Shown here: one piece after another, positions 43,117 through 52,090 of the stretch | Position numbering within the stretch: the stretch's first letter is position 1 | How the letters are laid out: every line of letters starts with the position of its first letter | NCBI RefSeq assembly: GCF_014843845.1 | Contig: NZ_JHQS01000017.1 | Span: 186,001-250,000 of the forward strand | Source: Mesorhizobium amorphae | Lineage (GTDB): Bacteria > Pseudomonadota > Alphaproteobacteria > Rhizobiales > Rhizobiaceae | Length of the DNA stretch: 64,000 nucleotides | Direction: 5' to 3' | The notes under the pieces: model-generated | Database searches by the model: none | What the model was told of the DNA's origin: nothing | The model's input: only the letters and a program-made list of their open reading frames with translations | Program-made: the position numbers and the translations under genes

Positions 43117-43402
43117 GGTCCGCGCCCTCGTCGAAGTCGCGTCGCACCAGCTCGACCAGCGCCCCGACCGCCTCTCCGGCACCATCCCCTTTGGCCCTAA
43201 TATGCAGCAGCGTGCCTTTCGGCGCCTTGGCCGCCATCACCTTGACGATGCTCTTGGCGTCGAACCATGGCCCGTTGGCGGCGAGCGCCACCTCGACATC
43301 GGCCGCAAACGTCTTGGCGAGCTTGGTGAACTTCACCGAAGGGCGCGCGTGCAGACCGACCGCGTGGGTGATCAGGACGGTGGCTTCGGCGGATGCGGAC
43401 AT
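43100..43402 (-). CDS. HPr family phosphocarrier protein
   Basis: A 100-residue HPr. The active His is in HAVGLHARPSVKFTKLA, and the regulatory Ser region DAKSIVKVMAAKAPKGT is also kept. It carries phosphate from EI to the EIIA-like DhaM encoded next to it. The Ser site could in principle be used by an HPr kinase, but the two HPr-kinase-like proteins in this window belong to peptide clusters. Confidence 0.9.
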   Translation of the reverse strand: MSASAEATVLITHAVGLHARPSVKFTKLAKTFAADVEVALAANGPWFDAKSIVKVMAAKAPKGTLLHIRAKGDGAGEAVGALVELVRRDFDEGADHVRTA

Positions 43403-43424
43403 GCTGTCAAAAATTCCCGTTCGT

Positions 43425-43814
43425 TCACGCCGGCGACAGTTCGTGCGCCGTCGCCACCACTTCCTTGAGCGAGGCGCCGCCGGACGCCTCGGTCGCGGCC
43501 ATCACGGCGCCTTCGACGATCGGTGCGTTGCAGACGACGATCTTCTGCGCGCGCGGTTCGCCGATCATCTCCACCGCCATCTCCGAATTGGTCTCGGCGC
43601 CGCCGAGATCGACGAGGATCGCCACACCTGCCTCCGACCAGGCCTTTTCGATGGCGCCCATGATCGCCTCGACGCTGGTTCCCAGCCCGCCATGGCCGTT
43701 TCCGCCGCACCATGCAAGCGGCACTTCGTCGCCGACCATCTGGCGCACCATGTCCGCAGTGCCTTCGGCGACCAGCGGCGAATGCGATACGATGACGATG
43801 CCGACATTGCTCAT
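43425..43814 (-). CDS. dhaM: DhaM, EIIA-mannose-like phosphotransferase subunit
   Basis: A 129-residue single-domain DhaM. The active His is in IVIVSHSPLVAEGTADMV, followed by WCGGNGHGGLGTSVEAI and ILVDLGGAETNSEMAVEMI. It passes phosphate from HPr to the ADP bound on DhaL. It overlaps dhaL by four bases (ATGA) and is followed by the HPr and EI genes. Confidence 0.92.
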   Translation of the reverse strand: MSNVGIVIVSHSPLVAEGTADMVRQMVGDEVPLAWCGGNGHGGLGTSVEAIMGAIEKAWSEAGVAILVDLGGAETNSEMAVEMIGEPRAQKIVVCNAPIVEGAVMAATEASGGASLKEVVATAHELSPA

Positions 43815-44422
43815 GCGTGCCTCTCGATTGTTTCGGCCACCGCCCGTACCAGCAGTGCTGTCGAGCGCGCGCCTGCGTCCATATGGCCGATGGAGCGGTC
43901 GCCGAGGAACGACGCGCGCCCGCGCAAGGCCTTCATCGGCACCGTGGCCTGCGCAGCCCTGTCGGCGACGGCGACGATCTCGGCCGCCGTCTTTCCCTCG
44001 GCCAGCGCCTCATGCACGGGCTGCAGCACGTCGAGCATGGTTTTTTGTCCGATCTGCGACTTGCCGCGCGCGGCCACGGCTTCGATGGCCTTGCCGAAGG
44101 CGATCGTCAGTCCGGCACGGTCCGGCTCCGCGGAAATCTCCTTGCCCAGCGCCATGAACAGCGTGCCGAACAGCGGGCCGGAAGCCCCGCCGACGGTCAT
44201 CACCAGCTTGGTGCCGATCGCCTTCAGCGCCTCCGGCAGCGGCTTTGCCGCGAAAGTGTCAGCCTCGGCACGCACCGCCTCGAAGCCGCGCTTCATGTTC
44301 AGCCCATGGTCGCCGTCGCCGATCGCCTGGTCGAGCGCGGTCAACTCGTCGGCATGTGCCGCGATCGTGTCCGCCACTGCTGCGATCAACCTTGAAAGAT
44401 CCGACGCCGCCATCGCCACCAT
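43811..44422 (-). CDS. dhaL: dihydroxyacetone kinase subunit DhaL
   Basis: A 203-residue nucleotide-binding subunit. The metal-binding DQAIGDGDHGLNMKRGFEAV and GGASGPLFGTLFM segments are in place, with GQKTMLDVLQPV and the end KALRGRASFLGDRSIGHMDAGARSTALL. It holds ADP/ATP permanently and is re-phosphorylated by DhaM. The ATG at 44422 is chosen; ATG 44413 is possible. The frame is open further up but runs into the neighbouring gene. Confidence 0.92.
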   Translation of the reverse strand: MVAMAASDLSRLIAAVADTIAAHADELTALDQAIGDGDHGLNMKRGFEAVRAEADTFAAKPLPEALKAIGTKLVMTVGGASGPLFGTLFMALGKEISAEPDRAGLTIAFGKAIEAVAARGKSQIGQKTMLDVLQPVHEALAEGKTAAEIVAVADRAAQATVPMKALRGRASFLGDRSIGHMDAGARSTALLVRAVAETIERHA

Positions 44423-44492
44423 GCTCCCGGCTCCTGCTCTGTCGGCAATGTGGAAAGAACCCGTGCCCGACATGTGCAGCATCGCCTTCCTG

Positions 44493-46136
44493 TCAGGCCG
44501 CCGCAAGCAAGGCAGCCGCGGCCGCGAAGACTTCGGCCACGGCACAGGCGCCGGGGTCGACGACACCGTAGAGTTGGCTGCCGACATAGGCGGACCGCCC
44601 GGCCTTGGCCTTGCGCATGGCGGCAGTGGCTTCGGCACCCCGTTGCGCCGCCGCCGCCGCGTCCTCCAGGCCGCCGGCGTCGAGCGCCTTCAGGGCGGGC
44701 TCCAGGGCATCGATCATGGTGCGGTCGCCTGGGCTGGCGCCGCCGTAGAAGATCATCCGGTCAAGGCCGGCAAGCAGCGCCTTGCTCACGCTGGCGCCAC
44801 CCTCCAGCGCCTGCGCCGCGGCGGTGAAGAAGATCGACAGCAGAACCCCGCTGGAGCCGCCCATCGACTTGCTCAGAATATCGCCGACCTCGCCAAGGGT
44901 CGCGGCAGGGTCGGCAAGCGGCAGGGTGCCAAGTCGGTCGAGCACGCTGCGCGCGCCGGTCGCCGCTGTCGAGCCGGTGTCACCATCTCCGGCCTTGGCG
45001 TCCAGTGCGTTCAACGGCGCTTCGAGCGAGATCAGCCGTTCGCAGATCGTGACGACAAGGCGCTCGGTATGCGCGTCCTTGCTGGCTTCCCTTGCGGTGC
45101 GCCGGACGGGCGCGCTTGCCAGCGGCACGATTGCCGGTGCACGGACGGCTCGAGCCGGCATCCAGGCGTGCGGCGCCACCGGCGCCCGCAGGGCCGCCTC
45201 GCGTCCCGCATCGAGCTGGATCAGCGACAGGGAAAAACCGTTCATGTTGAGCGCCGTCATCAGCGGCCCCGGTCCGATGGTAAGCGTGACGCGCGCCGCC
45301 AACGGCGAGGCAAGCACGGCGTTGGCGACAAGCGCCATCTCCAGCGGCGGCACGGAACCGAGGTTGTTGATCAGCAGCGCATAGTCGGCTGCCGGATCGA
45401 GCCGCGCGGCGATACGGTCCACCATGATCGCAACCAGTTTCTCGGCACTCTGGACGGCAATGCGTTCGACGCCCGGCTCGCCATGGATACCGAGACCGAG
45501 TTCGCCATCGCCGGCCCCCAGCCTTTCCTCGTGCGGCTGTCCGGGGATCGAGCAGGACGAGAGCGAGATGCCGAGTGAAACGATATCGGCGGCCGCCGCG
45601 CGCGCCGCAGCTGCGACCGCCGCCAGGTCATGGCCGGTCTCCGACAGGTGCCCGGCGATCTTGTGCACGAACAAGGTGCCGGCGACGCCGCGCGGCTGGG
45701 CGATGTCGGGCAGCGCGATATCGTCGGCGACGATCACCATCTCGACGCGAAAGCCTTCGGCGCGCGCCTTCTCGGCGGCCAAGCCGAAATTGAGGCGATC
45801 ACCCGTATAGTTCTTGACGATGAGCAGGCAGCCGGCGGGGCCGGTAACAGTGCGAATGGCCGCCAGCACCGCTTCAACGCTCGGCGAGGCAAAAATCTCG
45901 CCGGAAACCGCGGCGGTCAGCATGCCCTTGCCGACGAAGCCGGCATGCGAGGGTTCATGGCCGGCGCCGCCGCCGGAGACGACGCTCACCTTCGTCCTGT
46001 CCCAGTCGGCGCGCAGGATAACCTTTATCTCGGGATAGCCGTCGAGACGCGCGAGATCGCCGACGCCAATTGTCCTGAGCAAACCGTCCAGCGCTTCGGT
46101 GACGATCGAGTCCCTGCGGTTGAAAAAGTGCTTCAT
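44493..46136 (-). CDS. single-chain dihydroxyacetone kinase (DhaK and DhaL domains fused)
   Basis: A 547-residue ATP-type kinase. The DhaK domain occupies about residues 1-330: VSGGGAGHEPSHAGFVGKGMLTAAVSG, LIVKNYTGDRLNFGLA and ELGLGIHGEPG with the substrate His. The DhaL domain has LDAKAGDGDTGSTAATGA and SMGGSSGVLLSIFF, then SPGDRTMIDALEPA. It phosphorylates dihydroxyacetone, or a related short ketose, with ATP. It is encoded in the same block as a complete PTS-type kinase, so two phosphate donors serve one pathway or two different substrates. ATG 46136 is used. Confidence 0.88.
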   Translation of the reverse strand: MKHFFNRRDSIVTEALDGLLRTIGVGDLARLDGYPEIKVILRADWDRTKVSVVSGGGAGHEPSHAGFVGKGMLTAAVSGEIFASPSVEAVLAAIRTVTGPAGCLLIVKNYTGDRLNFGLAAEKARAEGFRVEMVIVADDIALPDIAQPRGVAGTLFVHKIAGHLSETGHDLAAVAAAARAAAADIVSLGISLSSCSIPGQPHEERLGAGDGELGLGIHGEPGVERIAVQSAEKLVAIMVDRIAARLDPAADYALLINNLGSVPPLEMALVANAVLASPLAARVTLTIGPGPLMTALNMNGFSLSLIQLDAGREAALRAPVAPHAWMPARAVRAPAIVPLASAPVRRTAREASKDAHTERLVVTICERLISLEAPLNALDAKAGDGDTGSTAATGARSVLDRLGTLPLADPAATLGEVGDILSKSMGGSSGVLLSIFFTAAAQALEGGASVSKALLAGLDRMIFYGGASPGDRTMIDALEPALKALDAGGLEDAAAAAQRGAEATAAMRKAKAGRSAYVGSQLYGVVDPGACAVAEVFAAAAALLAAA

Positions 46137-46218
46137 CGAATTCGTCCCGTCCCGTGCCGCGTCAGTCAATCAGAAATCCGGCGTTGCAAGGTTCCGGATG
46201 AAGAACATTTCGAACCGC

Positions 46219-47232
46219 TCACATCAGCCTCTGCCCGTCCGCGCCGAAATAAAGCGGCGCGCGGTAGCGGATCGTGACTTTGTCGCCTTTCGCCAGCGGC
46301 GTGTCGGGGTCGGTCAGCGTCACCAGTTTCTTGGCCCCGACCGTGACATGCAGATGGTTCTGATCGCCGAGATGCTCGACCCAGTCGACGATGCCGTCGG
46401 CATGGCCATTCGCCGCCTTGGCGATCGAAAGATGCTCGGTGCGCGCGCCAATGGTCTGGGTTCCGGCAGGCGCACCGCCGTCGGGCAGCAACCCCGCCGG
46501 CAACAGATTGATCGCCGGCTGGCCGAGCCGTGCCGCGACATGGAGGTTTGCCGGCTCCGAATAGATCGTGCGCGGGGTACCGATCTGCACCAGCACGCCA
46601 TCGGCGAGGATGCCGATGCGGTCGGCCATGGTCATCGCCTCGATCTGGTCGTGCGTGACATAGAGCATGGTGGCGCCGAGCTCGGCCTGGATGCGCTTCA
46701 GCTCGAGCCGGAGATCGCCGCGCAGCTTGGCGTCGAGCGACGACAGTGGCTCGTCCATCAGATAGATCGCCGGCTTGCGCACCAGCGCCCGGCCGATGGC
46801 GACACGCTGCATCTCGCCACCCGACAGTTTCGTCGAGCGGTTGGAGAGCTTGTGGTGGATGCGCACCATCCTCGCCACGTCCTCGACGCGGCGGCGGATC
46901 TGGTCTTCCGGCATTTTTCGCGCCGGCGAACGCAGCGGAAAGGCCAAATTGTCGTAGACCGACAGATGCGGATAGAGCGAATATTGCTGGAAGACGAAGG
47001 CGGTGTCGCGCTCGGCCGGCGACAGCGCGGTGGCATTGTGGCCGCCGATGTGGATCGTGCCGGCATCCGGCCGCTCCAGCCCGGCAATCAGGCGCAGCGT
47101 CGTCGTCTTGCCGGCGCCGGTCGGTCCGAGCAATACGACGAATTCACCGTCGGCGATGTGCAGGTCGAGACCGCTGACGGCGACCTGCTCGCCGAAGCTC
47201 TTGCTCACGTTTCTGATGTGCACGTCAGCCAT
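46219..47232 (-). CDS. ABC transporter ATP-binding protein (second ATPase)
   Basis: A 337-residue importer ATPase of the MalK/UgpC type. Walker A is GPTGAGKTT, the signature LSGGEMQRVAIG, Walker B AIYLMDEPLSSLD, and a C-terminal TOBE-like domain follows (TIGARTEHLSIAKAANG...). ATG 47232 overlaps the stop of the first ATPase gene by eight bases. Two different ATPases with two permeases is the arrangement of the rhizobial GlpS/GlpT glycerol importer. Confidence 0.87.
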   Translation of the reverse strand: MADVHIRNVSKSFGEQVAVSGLDLHIADGEFVVLLGPTGAGKTTTLRLIAGLERPDAGTIHIGGHNATALSPAERDTAFVFQQYSLYPHLSVYDNLAFPLRSPARKMPEDQIRRRVEDVARMVRIHHKLSNRSTKLSGGEMQRVAIGRALVRKPAIYLMDEPLSSLDAKLRGDLRLELKRIQAELGATMLYVTHDQIEAMTMADRIGILADGVLVQIGTPRTIYSEPANLHVAARLGQPAINLLPAGLLPDGGAPAGTQTIGARTEHLSIAKAANGHADGIVDWVEHLGDQNHLHVTVGAKKLVTLTDPDTPLAKGDKVTIRYRAPLYFGADGQRLM

Positions 47233-48337
47233 GATGCGCTCTCCCCTGGGAGGCTGAGTCATGGATCGCGGTTCTGACCGCGCGTCCCGACCCCTTGTCG
47301 AACAGCGACAGCCGGGCGCTGTTCAGCGAAAGGCCGACATGGTCACCAGCGGCGAGCCGGATTTCGGCCGGCACCCGTGCCTTGATGATGCCGTCCGCCG
47401 TCTCCACCGCGACGATCTGCGTGGTGCCGAGATATTCGGTGCCGTAGATGGCGCCGCGCAGCTTTGAGGCATCGTCGAAGCGGATGTGTTCGGGACGAAT
47501 GCCGAGCGCCATGTCGGCGGGGGCGATATCCTCGCGCACCTCCGGCACCGCCACCTTGGCGCCTTGGACGAGGATCTCCTTCGCACCTCTTGCCAGTCCG
47601 CCGGCAAATCCCAAAAAATTCATCGGCGGCGAGCCGATGAAATCGGCGACGAACATGGTTGCGGGACGATCGTAGATCTCGCGCGGCGTGCCAAACTGTT
47701 CGATGACGCCATGGTTCATGACAGCGATCTTGTCGGCCATCGACATCGCTTCCATCTGGTCGTGGGTGACATAGACGGTGGTGGCGTGGATGCGGTTGTG
47801 CAGCTCGCGCAGCTCATGCACCATCAGATCGCGGAATTCGGTGTCGAGCGTGCCGAGCGGCTCGTCCATTAGGAAGCATTTTGGCCGCCGTACGATGGCG
47901 CGGCCGAGCGCGACGCGCTGGCGGTCGCCACCGGCCAGGCCGGAGACGGATTTGTTGAGCAGATGGTCGATGCGCAGCAGCTTTGCCGTCTCTTCCACCC
48001 GTTGGCGGATTTCGGCTGAAGGCATTCCCTGCGCCAGCAGCGGAAAGCCGATGTTCTTCCTCACATTCATATGCGGATAGAGCGCGAACAGCTGGAACAC
48101 GAAGGCGATGTCGCGCTCCCGCGCCCGGCGCATGGTGACGTCCTCGCCGCCGAGCAGGATGTTGCCGCCGGTCGGCAGTTCCAGCCCGGCGATCATGCGC
48201 AATGTTGTCGTCTTGCCGCAGCCCGACGGTCCGAGCATGACGAAGAACTCGCCATCCTCGACGACGAAGCTGGAATCCTGCACGGCGACGAAATCGCCGA
48301 AGGCCTTTCTCAGGTTCTGGACGCGGATTTCGGCCAT
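47225..48337 (-). CDS. ABC transporter ATP-binding protein (first ATPase)
   Basis: A 370-residue MalK-type ATPase: Walker A GPSGCGKTT, Q-loop FQLFALYPHM, signature-like LAGGDRQRVALGRAI in place of the usual LSGG, Walker B CFLMDEPLGTLD and switch His VTHDQ. The C-terminal TOBE domain has MALGIRPEHIRFDD. It lies between the small membrane protein gene and the second ATPase gene. Confidence 0.87.
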   Translation of the reverse strand: MAEIRVQNLRKAFGDFVAVQDSSFVVEDGEFFVMLGPSGCGKTTTLRMIAGLELPTGGNILLGGEDVTMRRARERDIAFVFQLFALYPHMNVRKNIGFPLLAQGMPSAEIRQRVEETAKLLRIDHLLNKSVSGLAGGDRQRVALGRAIVRRPKCFLMDEPLGTLDTEFRDLMVHELRELHNRIHATTVYVTHDQMEAMSMADKIAVMNHGVIEQFGTPREIYDRPATMFVADFIGSPPMNFLGFAGGLARGAKEILVQGAKVAVPEVREDIAPADMALGIRPEHIRFDDASKLRGAIYGTEYLGTTQIVAVETADGIIKARVPAEIRLAAGDHVGLSLNSARLSLFDKGSGRAVRTAIHDSASQGRAHHG

Positions 48338-48340
48338 CGT

Positions 48341-48547
48341 CTACTCCGGGAACTTCGAGACGACGATGAACATCGCCGTGCCGAAAAGCATGGTGATGAA
48401 GGAATAGGTGTAGAGCGACAGCGCGAAGGGCTGAAACAGCATCAGGAAACCGATGGCGATGATCACTGTCGCGATGTTTTCCATCAGGCCGCGCCTGGCC
48501 CACACTGGCCAGCGCGATTTGCGTTTCGTCGGTTGGGTCAAGCTCAT
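48341..48547 (-). CDS. small membrane protein of the ABC importer (DUF2160/GlpU-like)
   Basis: A 68-residue protein with two hydrophobic segments (MENIATVIIAIGFLMLFQPFAL and YSFITMLFGTAMFIVVSKF). It overlaps the permease gene by four bases and precedes the ATPase genes by three, so it belongs to the importer. A small membrane protein of this kind (GlpU) occurs in rhizobial glycerol importers. The role is unknown. Confidence 0.7.
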   Translation of the reverse strand: MSLTQPTKRKSRWPVWARRGLMENIATVIIAIGFLMLFQPFALSLYTYSFITMLFGTAMFIVVSKFPE

Positions 48548-49494
48548 TTGCGCACCGCGCCGAAGGTGATGCCGCGCAGCAATTGCTTGCGAAGCAGGAT
48601 GGTGAAGACCAGGATCGGCACCAGGAAGATCGTCGTGCCGGCGGCCACCGCCGGCCAGTCCTGGCCGCCTTCGCCGATGATGGTCGGGATGAAGGGCGGT
48701 GCGGTCTGCGCCGTGCCGGAGGTCAGCAGAGCGGCGAACGCATATTCGTTCCAGGCGAAGATCAGGCAGAAGATCGCGGTCGCCGCGATACCGGTCGTCG
48801 CCTGCGGCAAAACCGTGCGCCAGAAAGCCTGCAGCCGCGTATAGCCGTCGATCATCGCCGCTTCTTCATATTCGCGCGGGATCTCGTCGATGAAGCCCTT
48901 CAGCAGCCAGACGGCGAGCGACACGTTCACCGCCGTGTAGAGCAGGATCATGCCGAGCGCGGTGTCGGAGAGGCCGAGCTCGCGGTACATCAGGTAGATC
49001 GGGATCGCGACCGCGATCGGTGGCATCATGCGCGTCGACAGGATGAAGAACAGAAGATCATCGGCCAACGGCACCTTGAAGCGCGAGAAGCCATAGGCCG
49101 ACAGCGTCCCCAGGAACACCGCGCAGAAGGTCGAGCCGAAGGCGATGATCAGCGAATTGACGAAGCGCGGCAGGAAGTTGGACGGGCCGGCGATCACCAT
49201 GTTGCGCTTGCGCACGGTCTCGTCGCAGAAGCCGGTCGCCGGTCCCAGCGAGTTGATATATTCCGGCGTCTGCCTCGTGCGCGTCGTGAACAGGTTGCAA
49301 TAGCCCTCGATGCTCGGCTGGAACACGACCTTCGGCGGATAGGCGATCGAGTCCGGCGGCGTCTTGAAGCTGGTGGCGAAGATCCACAGCAGCGGCACGA
49401 TCGAGATCAGCGCATAGGCGACGATGATCGTGCCGGCGATGAGCTTCGCGTTTGCCGAAGGTGCGACGACGGAATGGGCTGTGGTCAGGCTCAT
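48544..49494 (-). CDS. carbohydrate ABC transporter permease (MalG type)
   Basis: A 316-residue membrane protein with six predicted helices. The permease EAA loop is in DEIPREYEEAAMIDGYTRLQAFWRTVLPQATTGI. A large periplasmic loop follows the first helix (residues about 40-105), including two Cys residues. It overlaps its partner gene by four bases and the small gene by four. Confidence 0.88.
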   Translation of the reverse strand: MSLTTAHSVVAPSANAKLIAGTIIVAYALISIVPLLWIFATSFKTPPDSIAYPPKVVFQPSIEGYCNLFTTRTRQTPEYINSLGPATGFCDETVRKRNMVIAGPSNFLPRFVNSLIIAFGSTFCAVFLGTLSAYGFSRFKVPLADDLLFFILSTRMMPPIAVAIPIYLMYRELGLSDTALGMILLYTAVNVSLAVWLLKGFIDEIPREYEEAAMIDGYTRLQAFWRTVLPQATTGIAATAIFCLIFAWNEYAFAALLTSGTAQTAPPFIPTIIGEGGQDWPAVAAGTTIFLVPILVFTILLRKQLLRGITFGAVRK

Positions 49495-50438
49495 CTCTGC
49501 TTCACCTTGTTCAGCGCCTTGACGTAGATGTTGGCCAGCCCGAACACCGCGACGAACAGGATGATGGCGAAGGCCGAGGAATAGCCGGTGCGCCAGCTCT
49601 CAAAAGCCTGCCGCTTCAGCGTGATCGAGGCAACCTCGGTCGTCGAGCCCGGCCCGCCGCCGGTGAGCAGATTGACCATGTCGAACATCTTGAAATTCTC
49701 GATGCCGCGAAACAGGACCGCCAGCATGATGAAGGGCAGCGCCATCGGCAGCGTGATCGACCAGAACTGCCGCCAGTTGGAGGCGCGGTCGACCTCGGCG
49801 GCCTCATAGATGTATTCGGGGATCGAGCGCAGGCCGGCGAGGCAGATAAGCATCACGTAGGGGGTCCACATCCAGGTGTCGACGATGATGATCGACCACG
49901 GCGCCAGCGAGACGTTGGAAAGCATCTGGATGTCCGTCGGCGGAATGCCCGACACGAACGAGATGGCATAGGCGAACAGGCCGATCTGCGGCTCGTAGAG
50001 GAAGCGCCAGAAATTGCCGACCACCGCCGGCGACAGCATCATCGGCACCAGGATGATCGTCGTCCAGAAGGCGTGGCCGCGGAATTTGCGGTCGATCAGC
50101 CAGGCCAGCGTGAAGCCGATCAGCGTCTGCAAAAGGATGGTCCAGAACACGAAATGCGCTGTCGTCTGCATGGCGATCCAGATGTCCTGGTCGCCGAGGA
50201 TGCGCCTGTAATTGGAGAGACCCAGATTCTTCACCACCTCGTTCGGCCGGTTGGCCCGGTAGTTGGTGAAGGACAGATAGATCGCCCAGAACAGCGGAAA
50301 GATGTTGATCGCGAGCAGCAAAAGGATCGTCGGCGAGATGAACAGCCAGGCGAGGCCCTTGTCGCTGATGCCTCGGACCCGGCGGGCCAACGGCTCAGGC
50401 GTGGCCCGGGCAACGCTGTCCGCAGTCCGATTGAGCAT
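49491..50438 (-). CDS. sugar ABC transporter permease (MalF type)
   Basis: A 315-residue permease with six helices: GLAWLFISPTILLLLAINIFPLFWAIYLSF at the start, and the EAA loop in IPEYIYEAAEVDRASNWRQFWSITLPMALPFI. ATG 50438 has AGGA before it. It is separated from the binding protein gene by about 220 bases with three strong hairpins. Confidence 0.88.
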   Translation of the reverse strand: MLNRTADSVARATPEPLARRVRGISDKGLAWLFISPTILLLLAINIFPLFWAIYLSFTNYRANRPNEVVKNLGLSNYRRILGDQDIWIAMQTTAHFVFWTILLQTLIGFTLAWLIDRKFRGHAFWTTIILVPMMLSPAVVGNFWRFLYEPQIGLFAYAISFVSGIPPTDIQMLSNVSLAPWSIIIVDTWMWTPYVMLICLAGLRSIPEYIYEAAEVDRASNWRQFWSITLPMALPFIMLAVLFRGIENFKMFDMVNLLTGGGPGSTTEVASITLKRQAFESWRTGYSSAFAIILFVAVFGLANIYVKALNKVKQR

Positions 50439-50493
50439 GGTGAGTCCTGCTTCGGTCACTTTACGTCTCGACAATGGAATTTATCTGAACTGC

Positions 50494-50631
50494 GTCCCGT
50501 GCCAAGGGCGGCACGGGACCGAGAGCATGATGCCGAAAAGTGTGAAGCGGTTTTCGGACGACATCATGCTCACTCTCTCTTTGGTCCGGAGCGGATGATT
50601 TCAGGTCTATTCGACCCGAAATCATCCGCTC
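50494..50631 (-). repeat. three consecutive hairpins between binding protein and permease genes
   Basis: Arms GTCCCGTGCC/GGCACGGGAC (50494-50519) form a perfect 10-bp stem. GAGCATGATG/CATCATGCTC (50523-50571) has inner CCGAAAA/TTTTCGG. GAGCGGATGATTTC and its complement (50589-50631) form a stem with an inner GGTC/GACC. The place between the binding protein and permease genes is the same as that of REP elements in malE-malF, so they likely protect the upstream message and lower downstream expression. The middle one belongs to a dispersed repeat family (see 17159-17213). Confidence 0.85.
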
Positions 50632-50656
50632 TGGGGTCGAGCTCGGGAGGAGCCGT

Positions 50657-51988
50657 TCACATCTTGCCGTCGTCCTGGAAGACCTGCGTCCAGTCCTTGA
50701 CCAGGCCGTCAAGCGCGTCCTTGGCAGAACCCTGACCGGCGACGACATAGTCGTGGAAGCGCTTCTGCGAGGCCTGCAGCAGCGGCGCGTAGCTCGGCTC
50801 GGCCCAGAAGTCCTTCACGATGGCCATCGAGTCGAGGAAGGTCTGCGCATAGGGCTGGCTGGCCGGGAAGTTCGGGTCTTTCACGACCGCGTTGAGGCAG
50901 GAAAAGCCGCCAAGCGACCACCACTTGGCCTGCACGTCCTTGTTGGCGAACCACTTGATGTATTTGAGCGCCGATTCCTGCTTGTCGGAATAGGAGACCA
51001 CCGAAATGCCCTGGCCGCCGAGCTGGGCAAACTGGTCGCCGTCGGGGCCCTTGGGATTGGCGAAGTAGCCGATCTTGTCGCCACCGACATTCTCGTCCTT
51101 CTGCAGGCCCGGCCAGGTGAAGGCGAAGTTCATGTGCATCGCCACCTGCCCGGATTTGAAGGCGTCGACGCCTTCGCCCATGTAGCTGTTCGAGGCGCCG
51201 GGCGGCGTGCAGCAGTCATAAAGCGCCTTGTAGAACTCCAGCCCCTTCACCGATTTCTCGGAATTGACGAAGCCGTCCATCTCGTAGGGCTTTTCGGGGT
51301 TTTCGTATTTGAAGCCGAAGCTGTAGAGCACGTCCATGGCGCCCATGGTGATGCCTTCCGAGCCGCGCTCGGTATAGATCGACGCGCCATAGACCGTCTT
51401 GCCGTCGATCTCACGCTTCTGGAAGAACTCGGCGATCTGCTTCAGCTGGTCGAAGGTCGTCGGAGCGGCGAGATCCCAGCCATACTTCTCCTTGAATTCC
51501 TTCTGCAGTTCCGGCTTGGAGAACCAGTCCTTGCGGTAGGTCCAGCCGACGACGTCGCCCATGGCCGGCAGCGCCCAGTAGTTCGGCGAATTCTTCGGCC
51601 ATTCCGAATAGCCGACCACGGTCGCCGGCACGAAGTCGTCCATGCTGATCTTCTCCTTGTCGAAGAAGTCGTTCAGCTTGACGTAGTGGCCGTTCTCGGC
51701 CGCGCCGCCGATCCACTGGCTGTCGCCGATGATCAGGTCGCACAGCTTGCCCTTCGAATTGAGCTCGTTGAGGAAGCGGTCGGCATAGTTGGTCCACGGC
51801 ACGAATTCGAACTTCATGCCGATGCCGGTTTCCTTGGTAAAATCCTTGGACAGTTCCACAAGTGCGTTGGCCGGGTCCCAGGCTGCCCAGCAAAGCGTCA
51901 GGTCTTCCGCATGCGCGACGTTCGAGACGGCTGTCGACGTAAGCATCGCCGAGGCCAGACCCAACGTCAGTTTCAAGGTCGATTTCAT
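50657..51988 (-). CDS. extracellular solute-binding protein (family 1)
   Basis: A 443-residue periplasmic binding protein with signal peptide KSTLKLTLGLASAMLTSTAVSNVAHA, cut after AHA. The mature part begins EDLTLCWAAWDPANALVELSKDFTKETG and has the family segments NELNSKGKLCDLIIGDSQWIGGAAENGHY and the C-terminal hinge AQTFLDSMAIVKDFWAEPSY. Its substrate is inferred from the neighbouring dihydroxyacetone kinase genes: dihydroxyacetone, glycerol or a sugar or polyol converted to it. Confidence 0.88.
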   Translation of the reverse strand: MKSTLKLTLGLASAMLTSTAVSNVAHAEDLTLCWAAWDPANALVELSKDFTKETGIGMKFEFVPWTNYADRFLNELNSKGKLCDLIIGDSQWIGGAAENGHYVKLNDFFDKEKISMDDFVPATVVGYSEWPKNSPNYWALPAMGDVVGWTYRKDWFSKPELQKEFKEKYGWDLAAPTTFDQLKQIAEFFQKREIDGKTVYGASIYTERGSEGITMGAMDVLYSFGFKYENPEKPYEMDGFVNSEKSVKGLEFYKALYDCCTPPGASNSYMGEGVDAFKSGQVAMHMNFAFTWPGLQKDENVGGDKIGYFANPKGPDGDQFAQLGGQGISVVSYSDKQESALKYIKWFANKDVQAKWWSLGGFSCLNAVVKDPNFPASQPYAQTFLDSMAIVKDFWAEPSYAPLLQASQKRFHDYVVAGQGSAKDALDGLVKDWTQVFQDDGKM

Positions 51989-52090
51989 GCCTTCCTCCCA
52001 TTTGCGAAACGCGTCCGGATGACGGTTTCAAGAGCCCGCTAACCCCTCTCCTCAGGGGCCCAAACATGGCGGCGCGGCAGCGCGGCGGAT

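Noticed and set aside
37960..43402. True HPr kinase controlling the HPr of the dha operon
   Set aside because: The HPr-kinase-like protein is encoded in the RiPP-like operon on the other strand and has an unrelated N-terminal half like the lasso kinase; a link with HPr cannot be excluded but is not favoured.
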